A DNA stretch of 13,808 bases from positions 1-13,808 of the forward strand of contig CAJTVK010000112.1 in assembly GCA_910579645.1 (NCBI GenBank), written 5' to 3'. The DNA is from an uncultured Lachnospiraceae bacterium (GTDB taxonomy: Bacteria; Bacillota; Clostridia; Lachnospirales; Lachnospiraceae). Each line of letters starts with the position of its first letter. The first letter of the stretch is position 1. Position numbers and translations under genes: made by a program. The notes under the pieces are model-generated. The model saw only the letters and a program-made list of their open reading frames with translations, was not told where the DNA came from and made no database searches. Of the stretch, positions 4,834 through 12,434 are shown piece by piece.

Positions 4834-7809
4834 TTATACGCTTTCCTCAATCAGCTGCTCAAACTCCTCCATGCTCATCAGTACCTTCCGGGGCTTTGTG
4901 CCTTCTTCTTCCCCTACTACGCCTGCCTCGCACAATTGATCCATAATCCGGGCCGCCCGGTTAAAGCCAATCTTGAACACTCTCTGCAGCATGCCGATGG
5001 ATGCCTTATCCTTGTCAATGATAAATTTCCCGGCTTCCGCAAAATATTGGTCAAAGCTGCTTCCTTCACTGCCCCCGCCCTGTGGCGAGGCCGTGCCCAT
5101 TGTTTTAATCTGCGCTTCCACATCTTCGCTGTACACATTGCCGATAGCCTGATTTTTCAGGAAATCCACCACCTCCGACACCTCCGAGTCGGAAACAAAA
5201 GCCCCTTGGACTCTGGCCGGCTTAGGGTATCCCTGCGGATAAAACAGCATGTCGCCCTTGCCCAAAAGCTTCTCTGCCCCGTTCATATCCAGAATGGTAC
5301 GGGAATCCACGCTGCTGGAAACCGCAAAAGCTACCCGGCTGGGCATGTTTGCCTTTATCAGCCCCGTAATGACATCCACGGAAGGCCGCTGCGTAGCAAT
5401 GACCAGATGAATGCCCGCCGCTCTGGCCAGCTGCGCCAGACGGCAGATAGACTCTTCCACTTCGCCCGGCGAAACCATCATCAAGTCGGCCAGCTCGTCC
5501 ACAATAATGACAATCTGGGGCATTTTGGCCGGGGCATCCTCGCCCCTTCCTTTCATCGCCTCCACCGCCTTGTTGTACCCCTTCAAATCCCGCACATTGA
5601 AATCCGCAAATTTCTTATACCGTTCCGTCATTTCCGCCACGCCCCAGTGCAGTGCCGCCGCCGCCTTTTTCGGATCCGTCACCACCGGTATCATCAAATG
5701 AGGAATGCCGTTATAAACGCTTAATTCCACCACTTTCGGATCCACCATGATCAGCTTTACGTCATCCGGGTGTGCTTTGTACAAAATACTCATAATCAGC
5801 GTATTGATGCATACCGATTTGCCGGAACCCGTGGAGCCGGCTATGAGCATATGTGGCATGCGGGCAATGTCCGCCACCACCGTCTTGCCTCCGATATCCT
5901 TTCCTACCGCAAAAGCAAGATTGGAAGAAAAATCCCGAAATTCTTTGGATTCCAATAATTCCCGCAGAGCCACCACGGAATTTTCCTTATTCGGAACTTC
6001 TATGCCTACCGCCGCTTTCCCCGGTATGGGAGCCTCTATACGGATATCCGTGGCAGCCAGGTTCAGCTTGATATCATCTGCCAGACCCACTATCTTGCTG
6101 ACCTTCACGCCCTGCTCCGGCTGCAGTTCATATCTTGTGACGGTAGGCCCCTGGCTGATATCCGTAATCGTCACCCTCACGCCGAAAGTTGCCAGCGTTT
6201 TCTGCAAATGAATTGCCGTCTGCTTAAGCTGAATGGCAGAATCGCCGTTTCCGGCTCCCGCTCCTTTCTTCAGCAGATTGAGGGAAGGGAAAATGTATTT
6301 CTTCGGCACTGCTGTCTGTGCTTTCCGGATCCCCTGCTCCGCCTCCCGTGCCTTCCCGTCTCCCATGCCTTCCTTTACTGCCGGCCTGGCAGCGGGGCGC
6401 ACCCGTTCCGTCCCGCCGGGGCTCATTTCCTGCCTTGCATCCGAAGTAACGTTTCCCCGTCCTTCCTCTTCCGTCCTGTCCGAAAAAGCCATTGCCTGAC
6501 CGGCCGTCCCTTCTCTGTCGGAAAAAGCCATCGCCTGGCCGGCCGTCTCTTCTCTGTCGGAAAAAGCCGTCGCCTGACCGGCCGTCTCTTCTCTGTCGGA
6601 AAAAGCCGTCGCCTGACCGGTTTCCTGCGCTCTTCCCGAAAAATCCATTACCTGACCGGCTTCCCCGCTCCTATTCCAACGGCCTTCCTCCTGCCCAATC
6701 TGCCCTATGCCAAATTCCCCGTTTCCCGCACTCTTCCCAAATCCGTTTCCGCCGAGGCTTCCCGCCGGCAGCGTCTGTTCTTCTGCCGCAATTTCTTCCT
6801 CCGCAGCCTGATATGCGGACGTGATATGTATCCGGCTCAGATCCGACAGCATCTCCTCCTCCCCGGATCTTTCCGCCACCACTTCCTCTTCTTGAAAATC
6901 CGACTCATCCAAATCGGTCAGGACGATTTCATGCATGTCATCCCTCAGACGGGTTTTGCTCTCTTTCCCGTCCTTTACCGTCAGAGTGGTATCCAGCATA
7001 ACCCCGGAAACCCGCTTATCCATCCGGAGAATCTTCTCGTCCTCCTTGGCCTCTTCCTTGATTCTTCTCTCTTCTTCCCTGTCCCTGCGGAGCCGCTCCT
7101 GCTCTTCCCGTCTCCTCTGGGCACGTTCCCTGCGGTTGTAAGCATCTTCCCTCGTTCTTTCATAGACACGCTGTCCCCTGCTCTTCACTCCGTTCATAAC
7201 GGATTTTTCCGTTATAATGACCAAGCAGATAACCGCCAGCACAATTATCAGCAGCACCGTCCCGACCATGGAAAGAAAATGGTAGGAAAGGAAAGCCAAC
7301 GTCCCGCCCACCAGCCCGCCGCCGTTATGGTCCCTGCTGCAGCGTTCATACAATGCTTTTGCACTGTAAAGGGAATTTGTGCTCCACGCCCCTGTCATTA
7401 AGTCACAGCCCATTCCGACCAGCAGGAACAATATGACTGCCGCCACCAGCTTCCTGACGGCAATGCGGTTCCCCTTATTCGAGATGCCAAAAGCCACCGC
7501 AAGAAAAAACAATATCGGCGCAGCATAAGATGTCAGTCCCAAAATGCCGAACATCACATCGCTGACCAAGTTTCCCGTCACGCCTACAATGCCAAAATTA
7601 CATAAAAACAGAAAAACCGCCAAAGCAAATACTGCTATCAGCATTACCTCATGTTTAATTGCAACATCCATCGGCTCGCTCTGCCTTGCCGCCCTGCCTG
7701 CGGATGTATTTTTCCCTTTTCCCGCTGCCCCGCGGGCATTCCTTCCCGATGTGCCTTTCTTTCCCGTACTTTTTTTTGTACTGCTTCTGCTACCCTGTCC
7801 GGATGCCAT
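4834..7809 (-). CDS. ftsK: FtsK/SpoIIIE-family DNA translocase
   Basis: A membrane-anchored hexameric ATPase that pumps double-stranded DNA during division or spore formation. Residues 1-50 are basic and Ser/Gly/Lys-rich. Membrane segments follow (about 55-75, 83-108, 118-137 and 172-200), the FtsK 4TM region. A long linker (about 201-500) contains a charged coiled-coil-like stretch (205-270), acidic runs, and a 13-residue tandem repeat (about 391-455). The motor carries Walker A GSTGSGKS (658-665) and Walker B IVIIVDE (766-772), with LVIATQRPS downstream. The C-terminal gamma winged helix (about 930-985) includes FKIGFNRAARIMDQL. At 991 residues it is longer than the roughly 790 of Bacillus SpoIIIE because of the linker. 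The start has GGGAGG eight bases upstream. A good promoter lies about 90 bp upstream. Whether it acts as FtsK, SpoIIIE or both cannot be told from sequence. Confidence 0.95.
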   Translation of the reverse strand: MASGQGSRSSTKKSTGKKGTSGRNARGAAGKGKNTSAGRAARQSEPMDVAIKHEVMLIAVFALAVFLFLCNFGIVGVTGNLVSDVMFGILGLTSYAAPILFFLAVAFGISNKGNRIAVRKLVAAVILFLLVGMGCDLMTGAWSTNSLYSAKALYERCSRDHNGGGLVGGTLAFLSYHFLSMVGTVLLIIVLAVICLVIITEKSVMNGVKSRGQRVYERTREDAYNRRERAQRRREEQERLRRDREEERRIKEEAKEDEKILRMDKRVSGVMLDTTLTVKDGKESKTRLRDDMHEIVLTDLDESDFQEEEVVAERSGEEEMLSDLSRIHITSAYQAAEEEIAAEEQTLPAGSLGGNGFGKSAGNGEFGIGQIGQEEGRWNRSGEAGQVMDFSGRAQETGQATAFSDREETAGQATAFSDREETAGQAMAFSDREGTAGQAMAFSDRTEEEGRGNVTSDARQEMSPGGTERVRPAARPAVKEGMGDGKAREAEQGIRKAQTAVPKKYIFPSLNLLKKGAGAGNGDSAIQLKQTAIHLQKTLATFGVRVTITDISQGPTVTRYELQPEQGVKVSKIVGLADDIKLNLAATDIRIEAPIPGKAAVGIEVPNKENSVVALRELLESKEFRDFSSNLAFAVGKDIGGKTVVADIARMPHMLIAGSTGSGKSVCINTLIMSILYKAHPDDVKLIMVDPKVVELSVYNGIPHLMIPVVTDPKKAAAALHWGVAEMTERYKKFADFNVRDLKGYNKAVEAMKGRGEDAPAKMPQIVIIVDELADLMMVSPGEVEESICRLAQLARAAGIHLVIATQRPSVDVITGLIKANMPSRVAFAVSSSVDSRTILDMNGAEKLLGKGDMLFYPQGYPKPARVQGAFVSDSEVSEVVDFLKNQAIGNVYSEDVEAQIKTMGTASPQGGGSEGSSFDQYFAEAGKFIIDKDKASIGMLQRVFKIGFNRAARIMDQLCEAGVVGEEEGTKPRKVLMSMEEFEQLIEESV
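6476..6670 (-). repeat. 39-bp coding minisatellite in the ftsK linker
   Basis: Five head-to-tail 39-bp units start at 6476, 6515, 6554, 6593 and 6632. The units at 6515 and 6554 are nearly identical, 6476 and the first half of 6593 are close, and 6632 is degenerate. Each encodes 13 residues of the type SDREETAGQATAF, so changes in copy number keep the frame. It lies between the membrane and motor domains, where FtsK linkers tolerate length change. Confidence 0.85.
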
Positions 7810-7896
7810 ACTACATGCCTCCCATACTTATCAGCCAATGTCATTAAGTTAAGCTGCTGCTTTCGGATATGAAAACACAGCCTATCCAGTTTCTAT

Positions 7897-7925
7897 AGTA
7901 TAGCATCTAAAAAGCTAATTGTCAT
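7897..7925 (-). promoter_or_regulatory. Predicted sigma-A promoter for ftsK
   Basis: On the minus strand: ATGACA (7925-7920, five of six to TTGACA), exactly 17 bases, then an extended -10 TGCTATACT with TATACT at 7902-7897 (five of six to TATAAT). The -35 lies inside the last sense codons of tepA. The start site would be near 7890, giving a leader of about 80 bases before the ftsK ATG. Confidence 0.55.
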
Positions 7926-8646
7926 CAATCATTTCATGAAGATGTGCCAGTGCCTCCCTAATCCCGCCTACATCATTGATAATCCCTTCATTCACTGCTT
8001 CCTGCCCTACTAAAATGGTTCCCACGTCTTTTGTCAGCACGCCGGTTTCCATCATCAGTTCTTCCAGCCTGGATTTGCTTATCTTGCAGTGACTGCATAC
8101 GAAACCGGTAATACGGTTCTGAATCTGCTTAAAATAGTCAAAAGTCTGCGGCACGCCTATCACCATTCCGTTCATCCGCACCGGATGGATGACCATAGTC
8201 CCGGTAGGCACAATATAGGAATAGTCCGTGCTGGCCGCAATCGGCACGCCTATGGAATGGCTCCCGCCCAACACTAACGAAACCGTTGGCTTACTTAAGG
8301 AAGCAATCATTTCCGCAATGGCCAGACCGGCCTCCACATCCCCGCCCATAGTATTCAGCAGAATCAGCACGCCGTCCACCTCGCTGCTGTCCTCGATAGC
8401 CGCCAATTCCGGCAGGATATGTTCATATTTTGTAGTTTTGGAACTGCTGTTCAGATTATCATGCCCTTCCACTTCCCCGATAATCGTAATCAAATGAATT
8501 TTATGCTTCCGCTCATTCCTGTCCAAAGTCACCTGACCGGTTTTTTCAATTCTTTCGTCCCGCTGCTTTTCCTCATCGGCCTTTTTTCCGTTATCTTTTT
8601 CCCTGGTATCTTCGTTTTTTGCACCTTTCGATTTCTGATTTCCCAT
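7915..8646 (-). CDS. tepA: TepA-type ClpP-like serine protease
   Basis: A 243-residue member of the ClpP/crotonase fold, TepA (YmfB) branch. In Bacillus subtilis this protease acts in spore outgrowth and was first reported as enhancing protein translocation. The first 48 residues are almost all charged (K, E, D, R) and probably disordered. The protease fold follows: ITIIGEVEG, then LNTMGGDVEAGLAIAEMI (the oxyanion-side glycines), S131 in GGSHSIGVP as likely nucleophile, H154 in VIHPVR, and D207 in LTKDVGTILVGQEAV as likely third residue, in ClpP order. The start is set by AAAGGAG six bases upstream. The tepA-spoIIIE/ftsK neighbourhood is the same in Bacillus, which supports the name. It is not a general ClpP, since no clpX lies nearby and GxAAS is replaced by GSHSI. 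Substrate is unknown here. Confidence 0.85.
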   Translation of the reverse strand: MGNQKSKGAKNEDTREKDNGKKADEEKQRDERIEKTGQVTLDRNERKHKIHLITIIGEVEGHDNLNSSSKTTKYEHILPELAAIEDSSEVDGVLILLNTMGGDVEAGLAIAEMIASLSKPTVSLVLGGSHSIGVPIAASTDYSYIVPTGTMVIHPVRMNGMVIGVPQTFDYFKQIQNRITGFVCSHCKISKSRLEELMMETGVLTKDVGTILVGQEAVNEGIINDVGGIREALAHLHEMIDDN

Positions 8647-8675
8647 GGCAGTCTCCTTTTTGTATCCCGGCCGCT

Positions 8676-8694
8676 TTCCTGCTGCCTGCAGGAA
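8676..8694 (-). other. Hairpin in the tepA leader
   Basis: On the minus strand TTCCTGC, AGGCA, GCAGGAA form a 7-bp stem with a five-base loop, between the predicted tepA start site (about 8727) and its ribosome binding site (about 8653-8659). CCGG sequences flank both sides. There is no T-run directly after it. It may protect the mRNA or be incidental. Confidence 0.35.
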
Positions 8695-8733
8695 CCGGCA
8701 TCTTTTCTCTCTAGTCTGCCTGGAAATCCGATT

Positions 8734-8762
8734 TTTATACCTTACTTTTCATCTTCAGTCAA
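8734..8762 (-). promoter_or_regulatory. Predicted sigma-A promoter for tepA
   Basis: On the minus strand: TTGACT (8762-8757, five of six to TTGACA), exactly 17 bases, then TATAAA (8739-8734, five of six to TATAAT). The -35 contains the TGA stop of the upstream membrane-protein gene. The start site would be near 8727, with a leader of about 80 bases. Confidence 0.6.
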
Positions 8763-10290
8763 GGTCAAAGTCGTCCTCTTCCTTAACGGAAACGTCAAAC
8801 TCCATCTCGTCGCCTTTTATCTCTTTCGCATAATTCATTTCCCGTCTTACATGTTTTTTAGGCAAAGGCAGCGGATTCTCGATCAGCTTCACCTTCGGCT
8901 TTTCTTCCGCCGGCGCATTCTTTTCTCCCTGCCCGCCTTTGTCCGCGTCCGCTGTCCGGGCAGCTTTTCCATCCTCCTGCCCAACCGTTTTCTCCCTCTC
9001 CGTTTCCGCATAAATCATTCCCGGAGAACCGCTTTCCGCCAAAACCGCTCCTGCCGGATACCCATCCGCCTGCTGCCTTCCCATGGAGCAGATGCCGATA
9101 CCGGCCAGAACTCCCCATACTGCCATGAGAAAGTCACTGCCCCCCATGCTGTTCAGGCCAACGAACCGGAAAGACAAAAGAAGCAGAAACAGTAAAACCC
9201 AGATATCCTGTTCCGCCGTTTTCCGGAACCAGAAACTCACAATGCCGAAGGCCCCGCAGAAACAGAGAAGCAGCTTTCCCGGAGAAACCCGGAAGAAATC
9301 CGCTGCCATTACGCCCTCCAACCCTGCCGGCACGGAAACTCCGGACAGCGGATATGACAGCCACGCATGCAATGCTTCTCTATAGGAAGACCCTCCGGCC
9401 ACCGCATCCAATCCGATAAAAACCGCCGCTGCCAGAAGAGCCGTCAGAACACAAATCAGAAACGGAATCCATATGGCCGCCCTTTTGCTTTCATCCGCTT
9501 TCCCCCTCTTCCCCAGGCTTATGCTGCCGGCAAACAGCAGCAGCGTCCAGCCGAACAAATCCAAATATCCCGCAAAGCCGATGCCTATGCCGCACAATAC
9601 GGACAATCCGTATCCTTTTTTTCCGCATAGCCCACACAGCAGCATTACGGCCGCATAGAGCAGAAAATAAAGCGGTTCCGGCGATAACATAAAAATCCCC
9701 TCGGACATTTCCGGAACAAAAGCCAAAAGGAGCAACCCAAAAAAGGCTTCCGCCCGACCGGTCAGAAGCCGTACCGCATAATAAAAAGCAACCATGCCGG
9801 AAACCTGCAGCAAAATCTGCAGCAGCACACCTGCAAGCGGCTTATTGCCAACAAAAGACAGCACTATGGATAATGTCCATACATATATGCGGGAAGCGCC
9901 GTGGGCTATCCGGGGCACTCCCCCGCCGGCCTTTACCGACGCCATATCATAAAATTCACTGCCGCCTATCGTTCCGTCATATCGCGCCATAAAATACAGA
10001 CGCAGCCCGATTGCCGCTGCACATAAACACAATACCGCAAATAACTCCGCCACCTTTTTCAGCCGGAAGTCCGAAAGCTTCTGCCGCTGTATGCCGGTCA
10101 GCCGACGGCCTGCAAACCATATTCCGGCAATCCCCCCAAACGCCAGTATCAGCACCCCGCCGGCCATATAATACCCGAAACCGCCGGCAAAGGCACAGCC
10201 TCCCATCAGGCATACCGCCGCATAAGAAACCGTAACTATGGCATAAAGCAGCCATAACGGATAACTCAACCAGTTTTTTTCCTTCTTCAT
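8755..10290 (-). CDS. Polytopic membrane protein, possibly GT-C glycosyltransferase-like, with charged tail
   Basis: A 511-residue protein with roughly 10-12 hydrophobic segments between residues 10 and 400. A hydrophilic, mostly acidic tail of about 110 residues follows (402-511). The layout resembles the GT-C/PMT (family 39) class: an early loop with acidic residues (GGSEFYDMAS, about 109-118) after the second or third helix, then VPRIAHGASRIYVWTLSIVLSFVG and a helix-rich core. Overall similarity to known families is weak, so I do not assign a reaction. The tail contains KVKLIENPLPLPKKH (about 456-470) and ends in EEDDFDLD; it is probably cytoplasmic. The start has GGAAAGGG close upstream. 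The gene begins 17 bp after metY, so it is likely co-transcribed with it, and its stop overlaps the tepA promoter. An uncharacterised family is the safest call. Confidence 0.75.
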   Translation of the reverse strand: MKKEKNWLSYPLWLLYAIVTVSYAAVCLMGGCAFAGGFGYYMAGGVLILAFGGIAGIWFAGRRLTGIQRQKLSDFRLKKVAELFAVLCLCAAAIGLRLYFMARYDGTIGGSEFYDMASVKAGGGVPRIAHGASRIYVWTLSIVLSFVGNKPLAGVLLQILLQVSGMVAFYYAVRLLTGRAEAFFGLLLLAFVPEMSEGIFMLSPEPLYFLLYAAVMLLCGLCGKKGYGLSVLCGIGIGFAGYLDLFGWTLLLFAGSISLGKRGKADESKRAAIWIPFLICVLTALLAAAVFIGLDAVAGGSSYREALHAWLSYPLSGVSVPAGLEGVMAADFFRVSPGKLLLCFCGAFGIVSFWFRKTAEQDIWVLLFLLLLSFRFVGLNSMGGSDFLMAVWGVLAGIGICSMGRQQADGYPAGAVLAESGSPGMIYAETEREKTVGQEDGKAARTADADKGGQGEKNAPAEEKPKVKLIENPLPLPKKHVRREMNYAKEIKGDEMEFDVSVKEEDDFDLD

Positions 10291-10307
10291 ATCCCTTTCC
10301 TTACGGC

Positions 10308-11609
10308 CTATACCTTACGGAGCGCCTGCTCCAAATCACTGATAATATCCTCCGCATTCTCAATTCCTACGGACAGCCGGATCAAGTCGGGCGCAACGCC
10401 TGCCTCTTTCAGCTGCCCGTCATTCATCTGCCTATGCGTATGGCTGGCCGGATGAAGCACACATGTGCGTGCATCCGCCACATGCGTCACGATTGCCGCC
10501 AACTGCAGCTGATCCATCAGTTCCGAAGCGGCAGCCCTTCCGCCCTTTAAGCCAAAGGAAATCACGCCGCAAGTGCCGTTTGGCATATATTTCTGCGCCA
10601 GTCCGTAATATTTATTTCCTTTCAGCCCGGGATAATTCACCCATGCCACCTTTTCATGCCCTTCCAGATATTCCGCAGTTTTCAAGGCATTCTCGCAGTG
10701 CCGCGGCACCCTTAAGTGCAGAGTTTCCAAACCCACATTCAGCAGAAAAGCATTTTGCGGAGACTGAACGGCGCCCAAATCCCGCATCAGCTGAGAAGTA
10801 GCCTTTGTGATATATGCCAGTTTCCCGAATTTTTCCGTATAAGTAATGCCATGATAAGACTCGTCCGGCTCGCACAGGCCCGGATATTTCTCCGGACAGG
10901 CCGTCCAGTCAAAATTGCCGGAATCCACGATTGCGCCGCCTACGCACATTCCGTGCCCATCCATATATTTCGTGGTGGAATGGGTCACGATATCCGCTCC
11001 CCATAAAAACGGATTGCAGTTAATCGGCGTTGCAAAAGTATTGTCTACAATCAAAGGGACCTGATGAACATGTGCCAGTTTTGCAAATTTCTCGATATCC
11101 AATACCACCAGAGCAGGATTGGCAATGGTTTCCGCCAAAACACATCTGGTATTTTCCCGAAATGCCTTTTCCAGTTCTTCTTCCGGCGCATCCGGATCTA
11201 CCACGGTACACTCTATGCCCATTTTCTTCATAGTAACCGTCAGCAGATTGAACGTGCCCCCGTATATAGTCGAAGACATCACTACATGGGAACCTGCCTC
11301 ACAGATATTGAAGACTGCATAATAATTTGCCGCCTGCCCGGAGGAAGTCAGCATTGCGGCCACGCCTCCTTCCAGTTCGCAGATTTTCTGTGCCACATAT
11401 TCATTGGTCGGGTTCTGCAGACGGGTATAGAAAAACCCGCTTTCCTCCAAGTCAAACAGCCTGCCCATCTGCTCCGAAGTCTCATATTTGAATGTGGTGC
11501 TCTGATAAATAGGAAGCACCCTTGGCTCCCCGTTCTTCGGCTTCCAGCCCGACTGAATGCATATCGTGCCTTTTCCGTATTTCCCTCTTTCCCCATGCTC
11601 TTTTCCCAT
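10308..11609 (-). CDS. metY: O-acetylhomoserine sulfhydrylase (PLP-dependent)
   Basis: A Cys/Met-metabolism PLP enzyme that joins O-acetylhomoserine with sulfide to give homocysteine (EC 2.5.1.49), the direct-sulfurylation route to methionine. Its 433 residues fit MetY; related gamma-lyases and cystathionine synthases are nearer 380-400. Visible signatures are PIYQSTTFKYE, TRLQNPTNE, the phosphate-binding region SSTIYGGTFNLL with Y116, D189 in LIVDNTFATP, the PLP lysine K214 in HSTTKYMDGHG, and the C-terminal HPASHTHRQM and RLSVGIE motifs. The start has GGAAGGGG about nine bases upstream and no other methionine follows until residue 48. No homoserine acetyltransferase, sulfide gene or SAM riboswitch is adjacent; the 34-bp gap to yebC leaves no room for one. 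Confidence 0.93.
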   Translation of the reverse strand: MGKEHGERGKYGKGTICIQSGWKPKNGEPRVLPIYQSTTFKYETSEQMGRLFDLEESGFFYTRLQNPTNEYVAQKICELEGGVAAMLTSSGQAANYYAVFNICEAGSHVVMSSTIYGGTFNLLTVTMKKMGIECTVVDPDAPEEELEKAFRENTRCVLAETIANPALVVLDIEKFAKLAHVHQVPLIVDNTFATPINCNPFLWGADIVTHSTTKYMDGHGMCVGGAIVDSGNFDWTACPEKYPGLCEPDESYHGITYTEKFGKLAYITKATSQLMRDLGAVQSPQNAFLLNVGLETLHLRVPRHCENALKTAEYLEGHEKVAWVNYPGLKGNKYYGLAQKYMPNGTCGVISFGLKGGRAAASELMDQLQLAAIVTHVADARTCVLHPASHTHRQMNDGQLKEAGVAPDLIRLSVGIENAEDIISDLEQALRKV

Positions 11610-11643
11610 CTATGCCAACCCCTTCCTTCTCTTCGGAGATTCC

Positions 11644-12372
11644 TTATTCATCCCAATTATGGTACACCGCCTGCACGTCGTCGTCCTCATCCAGCAGATC
11701 CAAAGTTCTCTGCAGATTTTTCAGTGCCGTTTCGTCCGTCACTTCCACATAATTCTGCGGAATCATAGTGACTTCCGCGGAAATCATCTCTATCCCTGCC
11801 TCTTCTATAGCTTTCCTTACCTCTTCAAAGCTGTCCGGATCAGTCAGTATCTCATAACTGTCCTCTTCTTCCGCAAAGTCCTCTGCACCGGCATCCAGCG
11901 CCATCATCATCAGGTCGTCAGCCTCCATGGAACATTCTTCCTTGTCAAGGATAATCTGCCCCTTCTTGTCAAACATAAAGGAAACACAGCCGGGAGTGCC
12001 GATGCTGCCCTGCCCTTTAGTAAACGCATTCCTGATATTTGCCGCCGTGCGGTTCTGATTATCCGTCAGTGCGTCCACAATGATGGCTATGCCGCTTGGT
12101 CCATAGCCTTCATAAGTCACATACTTATAGTTTACGTTTCCCACGTCGCCGGCCGCTTTCTTAATGCCCCGTTCAATGGTGTCATTAGGCATATTGTTGG
12201 ATTTCGCTTTCGCAATCACCTGTGCCAGCTTAAAGTTATTGGACGGATCCGGCCCGCCTTCTTTTACCGCTACCGCAATTTCCCTCCCGATAATGGTAAA
12301 AATCTTCCCCTTTGCCGCATCGTTTTTTTCTTTCTTATGCTTAATATTTGCAAATTTTGAATGTCCTGACAT
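11644..12372 (-). CDS. yebC: YebC/PmpR family protein
   Basis: A 242-residue, three-domain cytosolic protein of the TACO1/YebC family. It carries the hallmark N-terminus MSGHSKFANIKHKKEKNDAA and the conserved NMPNDTIERGIKKAAG and YEGYGPSGIAIIV stretches. Family members were first described as DNA-binding regulators (PmpR). More recent work on YebC and mitochondrial TACO1 points to a translation role in relieving stalling at proline-rich stretches. Which applies here is not shown by sequence. The family and length are standard and nothing is missing. The start has AAGGAG with a seven-base spacer. It lies 62 bp after the CNNM-type gene, with a possible weak promoter in that gap, and 34 bp before metY. 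Confidence 0.95.
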   Translation of the reverse strand: MSGHSKFANIKHKKEKNDAAKGKIFTIIGREIAVAVKEGGPDPSNNFKLAQVIAKAKSNNMPNDTIERGIKKAAGDVGNVNYKYVTYEGYGPSGIAIIVDALTDNQNRTAANIRNAFTKGQGSIGTPGCVSFMFDKKGQIILDKEECSMEADDLMMMALDAGAEDFAEEEDSYEILTDPDSFEEVRKAIEEAGIEMISAEVTMIPQNYVEVTDETALKNLQRTLDLLDEDDDVQAVYHNWDE

Positions 12373-12390
12373 TTTTTATCTCCTTCCGGT

Positions 12391-12419
12391 TTTATATTTC
12401 ACTTTACTTCCAACGTCAT
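12391..12419 (-). promoter_or_regulatory. Possible weak promoter for yebC
   Basis: On the minus strand: ATGACG (12419-12414, four of six to TTGACA), 17 bases, then TATAAA (12396-12391). A start site near 12384 would leave a leader barely long enough for the ribosome binding site, which lowers confidence. Confidence 0.3.
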
Positions 12420-12434
12420 TCAGTTAAAATAGGC

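Noticed and set aside
4936..5724. Plus-strand reading frame of 262 codons opposite the FtsK motor domain
   Set aside because: It is antisense to the Walker-motif region, whose protein conservation explains the open frame. The product is rich in H, R and P with no family resemblance.
6476..6670. Possible CRISPR-like array of 39-bp repeats
   Set aside because: The units are head-to-tail without unique spacers, keep the ftsK frame and encode a repeated 13-residue peptide, so this is a coding minisatellite.
6208..7401. Long plus-strand reading frame of 397 codons opposite ftsK
   Set aside because: It lies wholly antisense to the ftsK membrane and linker region. Its product is a low-complexity run of R, P, S, F and H typical of a shadow frame, and its repeats just mirror the minisatellite.
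8419..9195. Plus-strand reading frame of 258 codons spanning the tepA promoter region
   Set aside because: It overlaps two genuine minus-strand genes and the gap between them. The apparent hydrophobicity comes from T-rich complement sequence.
11610..11643. SAM or other methionine-linked riboswitch ahead of metY
   Set aside because: The gap is only 34 bp and shows only a ribosome binding site. It is too short for any known riboswitch of that kind.
11557..12360. Plus-strand reading frame of 267 codons opposite yebC
   Set aside because: It covers the highly conserved yebC gene on the opposite strand, shows no recognisable domain, and has no convincing ribosome binding site. It is a codon-bias shadow.
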